Below are positions 39,879 through 44,540 of a stretch of DNA of 44,540 bases, piece after piece. Under the pieces are notes generated by a model that was not told where the DNA came from, did not search any database, and saw only the letters and a list, made by a program, of their open reading frames with translations. This DNA is from Candidatus Saccharimonadota bacterium (GTDB taxonomy: Bacteria; Patescibacteriota; Saccharimonadia; Saccharimonadales; Saccharimonadaceae): NCBI GenBank assembly GCA_017510075.1, contig JAFWNY010000030.1:1-44540 (forward strand), given 5' to 3'. A program made the translations under genes and the position numbers. The stretch's first letter is position 1. Each line of letters starts with the position of its first letter.

Positions 39879-40719
39879 TCAGCCCCATATATTTTAGCAC
39901 TAATCTATCAATCTCAGACACTCCCTCCGCATTTTCGGTCAGCATCTCGCCCAGCACTTCATCAAACGCCGCGAGAAGCTCCGTTCGCTCACGATTTACC
40001 GCTATCGCATACGACTCCTCCACCGGATAATCATCTTCGCGCGTCGCCCCTGCATAATACAGCGGCAGCGCCTCGAGCCCTGGGTTTTTCTCCACGATCA
40101 TTTTCGCCGCCAGCTCATCCGCTATTGCATAGTCCACGATATGTGCCGTTATCGCATCCGCCGCCAGCTGATGCGAGTCTATTCCTTTCAGCGTTGTTCC
40201 GGTCCCCGCCAGCACACCGTTCTCGATCTCATCATCCACAAACAGATACCCCGTACTCCCAATCTGCGACCCGAGCGTATGGCCAGCCAGAGCCTCCCAT
40301 ACTACATGATCGTCTCGAAGCGATGGCGGCATCTCCGCCGAGTAAATCACATACTGCACCGAAGTATAATAGGGAATCGTAAAATTCACCTTCTCCTCCC
40401 GCGCCGGTGTAATCGTAAGGCCCGCTGCTCCCGCATCCGCGATCTTGCCCGCCTCCACATTGTCAATAATTACGTCAAATTCCACATTTTTAATCTGGAT
40501 CTTCTTCCCAAGCTTTTTCGCCACGCGGTTCACAATTTCCACATCCACACCCACAATTTCCCGATTTTCATAAAACTCAAACGGCGCAAACGGCACATTT
40601 GTCTCCACCACATAGTCATAATCTGCATCACCCTGTATAGACCACCACACGCTCACTCCCATCCCTGCCGTCACCAGCAGAAACATGATAATTAATATAG
40701 CGTGTTTAACCTTATGCAT
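39868..40719 (-). CDS. Amino-acid-binding protein, solute-binding family 3
   Basis: A 283-residue extracellular binding protein anchored by an N-terminal helix (AILIIMFLLVTAGMGVSVWWSI), without a lipobox Cys. VVETNVPFAPFEFYENREIVGVDVEIVNRVAKKLGKKIQIKNVEFDVII is the family 3 opening, followed by AGAAGLTITPAREEKVNFTIPYYTSVQYVIYS. The residues that would contact the ligand alpha-carboxylate are not obviously changed; the amino acid cannot be named. ATG 40719 is chosen because TATAAT (40731-40726) ends six bases before it. First gene of the transporter operon. Confidence 0.92.
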   Translation of the reverse strand: MHKVKHAILIIMFLLVTAGMGVSVWWSIQGDADYDYVVETNVPFAPFEFYENREIVGVDVEIVNRVAKKLGKKIQIKNVEFDVIIDNVEAGKIADAGAAGLTITPAREEKVNFTIPYYTSVQYVIYSAEMPPSLRDDHVVWEALAGHTLGSQIGSTGYLFVDDEIENGVLAGTGTTLKGIDSHQLAADAITAHIVDYAIADELAAKMIVEKNPGLEALPLYYAGATREDDYPVEESYAIAVNRERTELLAAFDEVLGEMLTENAEGVSEIDRLVLKYMGLSDG

Positions 40720-40818
40720 AATATTATTATACACCCTCCTGTTGTTTTATACAAAAAACTCCCACAAAACAAAATCGCAAAATAGCACCAAGAAGCCGCA
40801 TCCCATGCATCCGTATTT

Positions 40819-40847
40819 TTGACATTTATCCTGCGGTATGTTATAGT
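40819..40847 (+). promoter_or_regulatory. Strong consensus promoter before the 109-residue gene
   Basis: TTGACA at 40819-40824, a 17-bp spacer and TATAGT at 40842-40847. The transcript begins with a small hairpin (ATTATAG/CTATAAT, about 40849-40869) and has a leader of about 65 nt. Confidence 0.7.
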
Positions 40848-40918
40848 AATTATAGAGGCGATCTATAATCGTCAGTCCTTTTATTCCATAGCCGACGGGC
40901 TTTAAACGAGGAGGGAAT

Positions 40919-41248
40919 ATGCGAGATTTGATCAAACGCAGTCTGTATGTGTATCCTGGCATCCGATTCTGCTGGGGGGAGGACAGGTATGAATGCACAT
41001 ACGACATCTCGGAGGTCGCAGAGCAGTTTGACGGTTGCTACTCCATTCACAATGCCGTTATCGCTTTCTGCGTCGACCGCAAGATGTACGTCATTCCTTA
41101 CGAGATTGCAGTTCTGGAGTCTCTGCGCCGCTATGGCTTTCCGGAAAGGGAATTCTTCGTGCCGTTCTCGCACAAAGATTACCCCAAGGGCAAAAAGGCC
41201 GAATGGCAGCTTGCCAGAGTTAGGGCAATGCAGCTCTTCCATCCGTAA
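40919..41248 (+). CDS. Hypothetical 109-residue protein
   Basis: A soluble protein with no family I recognise. It is aromatic-rich and mixed alpha/beta in look (SLYVYPGIRFCWGEDRYECTYD, YSIHNAVIAFCVDRKMYVIPYEIAVLESLRRYGF), with three scattered Cys and no signal peptide. It has unusually good expression signals: a near-consensus promoter, AGGAGG before ATG, and a perfect terminator. Together these argue that it is a real, separately controlled gene. The codon pattern and leadered mRNA are like those of the methyltransferase-like gene at 3446 and unlike the leaderless housekeeping genes. Confidence 0.75.
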   Translation: MRDLIKRSLYVYPGIRFCWGEDRYECTYDISEVAEQFDGCYSIHNAVIAFCVDRKMYVIPYEIAVLESLRRYGFPEREFFVPFSHKDYPKGKKAEWQLARVRAMQLFHP

Positions 41249-41271
41249 GATTATTATTCCCGTCACAGCTC

Positions 41272-41299
41272 GCCCCACCTCCACGGTGGGGCATTTTTT
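41272..41299 (+). terminator. Intrinsic terminator
   Basis: GCCCCACC (41272-41279) and GGTGGGGC (41285-41292) form a perfect 8-bp stem followed by ATTTTTTA. Confidence 0.9.
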
Positions 41300-41417
41300 A
41301 GTATCTTAGAGTCTGAAAGATGCTTCATGATTCAGGTTATAACCATGCCGAATTCGACGGATTTAAAATAAAGCCAACACGCCCGCCCATTTTAAGCTCA
41401 TTTTTAATCTTCTGCAG

Positions 41418-41423
41418 TATAAT
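41418..41423 (+). promoter_or_regulatory. -10 box of the beta-helix gene
   Basis: TATAAT, 25 bases before ATG 41449, giving a leader of about 20 nt that contains AAGGAG. Confidence 0.55.
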
Positions 41424-41448
41424 TAATAGTAGATAACAAGGAGATTAT

Positions 41449-42921
41449 ATGCAAAACCAAAAACAGCAATCAGGGAACACCCCACCAAGCGGCGCCCCAT
41501 CCGGCACCCCCGGCGGTCAAAGCTCCAGCAGTGTCTCTCATAGCGGCGCTACCGAGCTCGCCAGCGACGCCACCCTTTCCGACCAAACCTACTCCAGCAC
41601 CGGCTCTGCCGAAAACGCCCTCCTAGTCAAAGGCGCCACCATTACTCTAGAGAACCCCACAATCACCAAATCCGGCGACGACAGCGGCGACAATTCCGAT
41701 TTCTACGGCACCAACGCCGCAGTTTTTGCCTACGACGACGCAACCTTAAACATCACCGGCGGCACCATCACCACTGACGGCTCGCACGCCAACGCCGTCT
41801 TCGCTTACGGCTCCGGTACCATCAATATCACTGGCACAAAAATTACCACCAGTTCCAACAACTCCGGCGGAGTCATGGTTACCGGCGGCGGCACGCTAAA
41901 CGCCACCAACCTAACCGTCGAAACTTCCGGCAACTCCTCCGCGCCAATCCGCAGCGACCGCGGCGGCGGCACCCTCACCGTCACCGGCGGCAGCTACACT
42001 TCTAGCGGCACCGGCAGCCCCGCCATTTATTCCACCGCTGACATCATCGTCAAGAACGCCAAGCTTACCGCCACCGCGTCCGAGGGCATCGTCATCGAAG
42101 GCCTCAACAGCGTCACTCTCGAAGGCACCACTGTCACCGACACCAATAACACCCTCAACGGCAATTCCGAAACCTACAAAAACATCTTTATTTATCAATC
42201 CATGAGCGGCGACGCCGAAACCGGCACCGGTACCTTTACCGCCAAAAACAGCACCTTCGTCACCAACCAAGGCGACCATTTCTTCATCACCAATACCACC
42301 GCCGTCATCAATCTCGAAGGCAACACATTTACAAACAACGACTCCACCGGCGCCTTCCTCCGCGCCCAGTCCGGCAAATGGGGCACTTCCGGCAGTAATG
42401 GCGGCGACGTCACACTCAATGCCACCTCGCAAGAGATCATCGGCGACATTATCATTGACAGCATCTCCTCGCTCGACCTGAACCTGACCGGAAGCTACTA
42501 CAAAGGCACCATCGAAAACGACGGGACCGTCAACCTGACGCTAGACGCTAGCTCCATCGTCGTTTTGACTGGCGACTCCTACCTGACTTCCCTAGACAAT
42601 GCCACGTCCGACAACTCCAACATCTACGCCAACGGCTACAAACTCTACGTCGCCGGCACAGAAGTCTCCATCAACCAAAGCGAAGCCCCTGCCTCATTCC
42701 TGACCGGCGCCACCGAGACCATCATCAGCGAAGAAACCATCATCAGCGAAACGCAAGATGTCCCCAGCAACGACACAGGCATCAACATCCCAGTTCTAAT
42801 CTCTTGCATCATCGGCGGAATCTTAGTTGCCGGCGCAATCGCCGCAATCATCATCAAGAAAAAACACCACCCCAAACAAATACCGCCCGAAACTACCTCT
42901 GGCGATCAACAAAAATGGTGA
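41449..42921 (+). CDS. Beta-helix repeat surface protein with C-terminal membrane anchor
   Basis: A 490-residue protein. After an unstructured Gln/Ser/Pro/Gly-rich start, residues about 50-420 consist of short beta-strand repeats of the parallel beta-helix kind (ITGGTITTDG, NITGTKITTSS, TVTGGSYTSS, and so on). A Ser/Glu linker leads to one C-terminal helix (IPVLISCIIGGILVAGAIAAIII) and a basic tail. No N-terminal signal peptide is visible, although the topology requires export; AAGGAG supports the 41449 start. Composition and repeats resemble Firmicutes and Actinobacteria surface proteins, so horizontal acquisition is plausible. The last Trp codon and stop are made by the first bases of the tRNA-Arg repeat array. 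Confidence 0.72.
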   Translation: MQNQKQQSGNTPPSGAPSGTPGGQSSSSVSHSGATELASDATLSDQTYSSTGSAENALLVKGATITLENPTITKSGDDSGDNSDFYGTNAAVFAYDDATLNITGGTITTDGSHANAVFAYGSGTINITGTKITTSSNNSGGVMVTGGGTLNATNLTVETSGNSSAPIRSDRGGGTLTVTGGSYTSSGTGSPAIYSTADIIVKNAKLTATASEGIVIEGLNSVTLEGTTVTDTNNTLNGNSETYKNIFIYQSMSGDAETGTGTFTAKNSTFVTNQGDHFFITNTTAVINLEGNTFTNNDSTGAFLRAQSGKWGTSGSNGGDVTLNATSQEIIGDIIIDSISSLDLNLTGSYYKGTIENDGTVNLTLDASSIVVLTGDSYLTSLDNATSDNSNIYANGYKLYVAGTEVSINQSEAPASFLTGATETIISEETIISETQDVPSNDTGINIPVLISCIIGGILVAGAIAAIIIKKKHHPKQIPPETTSGDQQKW

Positions 42922-43071
42922 CCTGGGAGCGACTTGCATCTTTAGATTCGAGTCCAAGCTCATTCAACCCCCTCTGGAATAGCTTAACAAAAATGGTGAC
43001 CCGGGAGCGACTCGCATCTTTAGATTCGAGTCCAAACTCATTCAACCCCCTCTGGAACAGCTTAACAAAAA
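42916..43071 (-). repeat. Tandem array: two 78-bp units each ending in a copy of the tRNA-Arg 3' end
   Basis: Units at 42916-42993 and 42994-43071 directly abut the CCA end of tRNA-Arg at 43072. Read on the tRNA strand, each unit has a T-rich start, a hairpin AAGCT(A/G)TTC ... GAAT-G-AG(C/T)TT with CAGAGGGGG in its loop, the core GGACTCGAATCTAAAGATG and a 21-nt copy of the tRNA 3' end from C56. The units differ at a few bases; two differences (A/G and C/T in the hairpin arms) keep pairing through G-U wobbles. Copies of the 3' end carry one change each. The core is identical to the one beside tRNA-Ile. Confidence 0.92.
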
Positions 43072-43147
43072 TGGTGACCTGGGAGCGACTCGAACGCTCA
43101 ACCTTTTCCTTAGGACGGAACTGCTCTATCCATTGAGCTACCAGGCC
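43072..43147 (-). tRNA. tRNA-Arg (anticodon CCU), CCA encoded
   Basis: A 76-nt cloverleaf: acceptor GGCCTGG with CCAGGTC (one G-U), D arm GCTC/GAGC, anticodon loop GTCCTAA giving CCU on a five-base stem whose outermost pair is mismatched, T arm GAGCG-TTCGAGT-CGCTC and encoded CCA. It reads AGG. It is followed directly by two copies of its own 3' end. Confidence 0.92.
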
Positions 43148-43173
43148 AATCAAATATATGCTATAATTATATC

Positions 43174-44190
43174 ATGAATCTGTTAAAGAAGAAAGATACT
43201 AAAAAAACCGAGCAGGAAAGAGTCGAGGAGCGCCGCGAAGAGGTCCTCGCCACCGGCCGCAAATTCAAATATCCCCTCCAGTGGACCAAGCACCGCATCG
43301 TTATTAACACCATTCTTATATCAGTTATTGTGCTGGCGATGGTCGTCATTGGCGGTTGGCTCGCGCTTTATCGTCTAAACATGACAGATGACCTTCTCTT
43401 CAGAGTAACTAAAGTCATCCCACTTCCAGTTGCAGTAGTCGATTCCGAAAATGTCCGCTTTTCAGATTATCTCACATTTTACCGCAGCAGCATCACCTCT
43501 ATCGAGCGCCAATCTGGCAGCCAGTTTGACGAAAGCTCCGCCGATCAAATCAAAGCCGAGTACAAGCGCTCCGCCCTCACTGAGTCAGAAGATTACACCT
43601 ATGCCGTCAAGCTAGCCAAATCTCAAGATATCACCGTCACCGATGAAGAAGTCGCTGCTGAGTTCGACCGTCACCTCAAGATTGGTGGTATCGACCGCAG
43701 CGAAGAAGCTTTTGTCAAAATCATCGAGGATAATTTTAATCTCACCAAAGACGAATACGAACGCATGCTCTACCTCACCCTCATCAAGGCCAAAGTTGAG
43801 ATGGCCATCGACGACAAAGCCAACAAAACTGCCGCCGAGGTAGAGAAGCTACTCAAAGATTCGGGTTACGACTACGCCGCAGTTGCCGACCAGCTGGGCG
43901 ACAGTATCATCTATGAGGAGACTGGCGGATTGGTGGATAGTAAGAACTTAGACGGCGGCCGCGCCACCGAAGCCATGAAGCTAGAGCCCGGCCAGAGCAG
44001 CGACAAGTTCGTCTCCATGAACGGCGACGGCTACTATTTCGTCAAGCTCATCAACAAGACCGACACCGAAGTCAACTTCGTCTCCATCAAAGTCCCCTTC
44101 ACCGAATTTGATTCTCGCATGTCATCTCTCCGCGAAGACGGCAAAATCTCCGAGTACATCACCATCGAGTCTCCCTCCGTTGACGAATAG
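43174..44190 (+). CDS. Membrane-anchored SurA/PrsA-like foldase (parvulin-type)
   Basis: A 338-residue protein. A basic cytoplasmic tail of about 45 residues (LLKKKDTKKTEQERVEERREE) precedes one helix near 46-70 (IVINTILISVIVLAMVVIGGWLAL), and the rest is extracellular. Residues about 85-215 are helical with a SurA-N-like pattern (VAVVDSENVRFSDYLTFYRS, ITVTDEEVAAEFDRHLK, LTKDEYERMLYLTLIKAKVE). A C-terminal parvulin-like domain follows (DYAAVADQLGD, GGLVDSKNLDGGRATEAMKLEPGQSSDKFVSMNGDGYYFVKL). It should help fold exported proteins, of which this window has many. TATAAT (43162-43167) is six bases before ATG: leaderless. Confidence 0.8.
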   Translation: MNLLKKKDTKKTEQERVEERREEVLATGRKFKYPLQWTKHRIVINTILISVIVLAMVVIGGWLALYRLNMTDDLLFRVTKVIPLPVAVVDSENVRFSDYLTFYRSSITSIERQSGSQFDESSADQIKAEYKRSALTESEDYTYAVKLAKSQDITVTDEEVAAEFDRHLKIGGIDRSEEAFVKIIEDNFNLTKDEYERMLYLTLIKAKVEMAIDDKANKTAAEVEKLLKDSGYDYAAVADQLGDSIIYEETGGLVDSKNLDGGRATEAMKLEPGQSSDKFVSMNGDGYYFVKLINKTDTEVNFVSIKVPFTEFDSRMSSLREDGKISEYITIESPSVDE

Positions 44191-44232
44191 CCAAACAGTA
44201 TATTAGGACATAAAACCGAGCAAAAATCAACG

Positions 44233-44261
44233 TTGCAGAAAACCGGGCGGCGGTATATAAT
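44233..44261 (+). promoter_or_regulatory. Promoter of the candidate structured ncRNA
   Basis: TTGCAG at 44233-44238, a 17-bp spacer and TATAAT at 44256-44261. The predicted start, about seven bases after the box, coincides with the first base of the long RNA helix at 44268. Confidence 0.7.
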
Positions 44262-44267
44262 AGTAAT

Positions 44268-44418
44268 TGCTACAATTAATCATATTTATCAAAAGTAGTC
44301 GATATTTATTATCGTGCATACTAATAAAACATAAAATGGCATCGTGAGGATACCACGTTTTATTAGTATGACTACTGATAAATATGATTGGTTGTAGCAC
44401 CTTGCGGTGCCATTTTTA
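44268..44418 (+). ncRNA. Candidate structured RNA with a three-way junction
   Basis: A 24-bp outer helix pairs 44268-44291 with 44376-44399; the only two non-Watson-Crick positions are U-G wobbles on the plus strand. A 5-bp helix follows (GTAGT 44295-44299 with ACTAC 44371-44375), then a junction with a side hairpin CGATA-TTTAT-TATCG (44300-44314) and a perfect 14-bp inner helix (44317-44330 with 44357-44370). The apical part can pair TGGCATC with GATACCA around GTGAG. A terminator ends the unit. No protein frame fits. I recognise no Rfam family: it lacks the motifs of RNase P RNA, tmRNA and SRP RNA; a divergent 6S RNA is possible but unproven. Confidence 0.6.
44397..44418 (+). terminator. 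Intrinsic terminator of the candidate ncRNA
   Basis: GCACC (44397-44401) and GGTGC (44406-44410) with loop TTGC, followed by CATTTTTATT. Its first three bases are shared with the outer RNA helix. Confidence 0.7.
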
Positions 44419-44439
44419 TTAATACCGTAAAAGAGACAA

Positions 44440-44461
44440 ATGGCACAAATAACCTTGTGCC
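44440..44461 (+). repeat. Small hairpin downstream of the ncRNA
   Basis: TGGCACAA pairs with TTGTGCCA around ATAACC. Together with GGTGCCAT (44405-44412) and ATGGCACC (44475-44482) it offers alternative pairings, so this stretch may also be the leader of a downstream gene. Confidence 0.5.
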
Positions 44462-44474
44462 AGCCTCATTTAAG

Positions 44475-44540
44475 ATGGCACCGCTGGGGGATAAAAAAGA
44501 AGGGGATAAAAAGGAGGGGGATAAAAGGGGCAAAGGGGGA
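44475..44540 (+). CDS. Possible start of a repeat-rich gene, cut by the window edge
   Basis: ATG 44475 opens a frame that stays open to the last base. It reads MAPL followed by three copies of a GDKKE-like pentapeptide and then GKGG, encoded by 15-bp tandem repeats starting GGGGATAAAA. No convincing ribosome binding site or -10 box lies just before it. The repeat is certain; translation is not. Confidence 0.3.
   Translation, partial: MAPLGDKKEGDKKEGDKRGKGG

Noticed and set aside
40747-41007. An 86-codon minus-strand frame
   Set aside because: It is antisense to the well-signalled 109-residue gene and its promoter, with no signals of its own.
42804-43136. A 110-codon plus-strand frame with repeated VTWERLASLDSS segments
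   Set aside because: It is a translation of the tRNA-Arg 3'-end array and of the tRNA gene itself; it has no binding site and overlaps the beta-helix gene.
44268-44418. RNase P RNA, tmRNA or SRP RNA
   Set aside because: None of the conserved core motifs is present, and tmRNA would need a tRNA-like end and a tag frame.
1-44540. UGA recoded as glycine, as in Gracilibacteria
   Set aside because: Several genes end cleanly at TGA (for example those at 17675, 35267 and 42921) and conserved proteins contain no in-frame TGA.

Overview
The window looks like a chromosome segment of a Candidate Phyla Radiation bacterium, most likely Saccharibacteria (TM7). The evidence is the gene order rpsF-ssb-rpsR-efp-tlyA followed by a full type IV pilus operon (pilM, N, O, B, T, C), several pseudopilins, small genomes-style tight packing, and many promoters of the form TATAAT-N6-ATG that would give leaderless mRNAs. 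UGA acts as a normal stop, which argues against the recoded Gracilibacteria/Absconditabacteria. The assignment is inferred from gene content; no 16S rRNA gene is present.

Layout. 1-7.5 kb: the tail of a secreted FISUMP/InlB-repeat protein, a P-type cation ATPase, a methyltransferase-like gene, an operon of a CAP-domain protein and a 7TM sensor-like membrane protein, and rlmH. 7.5-12 kb: an SF2 helicase with homing-endonuclease-type repeats and an unusual structured leader, tsaD, and an MBL-fold hydrolase. 12-16 kb: tRNA-Ile(UAU) with a tandem array of copies of its own 3' end, an FtsB/DivIC-like gene, a three-gene minor pilin cluster, and tRNA-fMet. 16-20.5 kb: a flavin oxidoreductase operon, a lamin-tail-domain surface protein and an adenylate-kinase-like gene. 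20.6-30.8 kb: ribosomal/translation operon, then the pilus motor and assembly operon. 30.9-36.2 kb: two pilins, prepilin peptidase, a very large pseudopilin carrying InlB repeats and a von Willebrand A domain, and a XerC/D recombinase. 36.2-41.3 kb: a 146-bp nested inverted repeat, ackA, a VapBC-type toxin-antitoxin pair, an amino-acid ABC transporter and a small orphan gene. 41.4-44.5 kb: a beta-helix surface protein, tRNA-Arg(CCU) with a second tRNA-3'-end array, a parvulin/SurA-like chaperone, a candidate structured ncRNA and the start of a possible repeat-rich gene.

How it works together. Most of the window serves the cell surface: the type IV pilus machine with its prepilin peptidase, at least six pilin-like proteins including a probable adhesive tip subunit, and several wall- or membrane-anchored repeat proteins. 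This fits an organism that lives attached to a host bacterium. The remaining genes are housekeeping (translation, tRNA modification, acetate kinase) and import.

The most unusual signals are (1) tandem 78/79-bp arrays downstream of two different tRNA genes, each unit ending in that tRNA's own 3' end from C56 to CCA and sharing an identical 19-nt palindromic core; (2) a promoter-terminator-bounded, three-way-junction RNA at about 44268-44418; and (3) a leaderless 10-codon ORF plus hairpin leader in front of the helicase. I recognise none of these as a named family.
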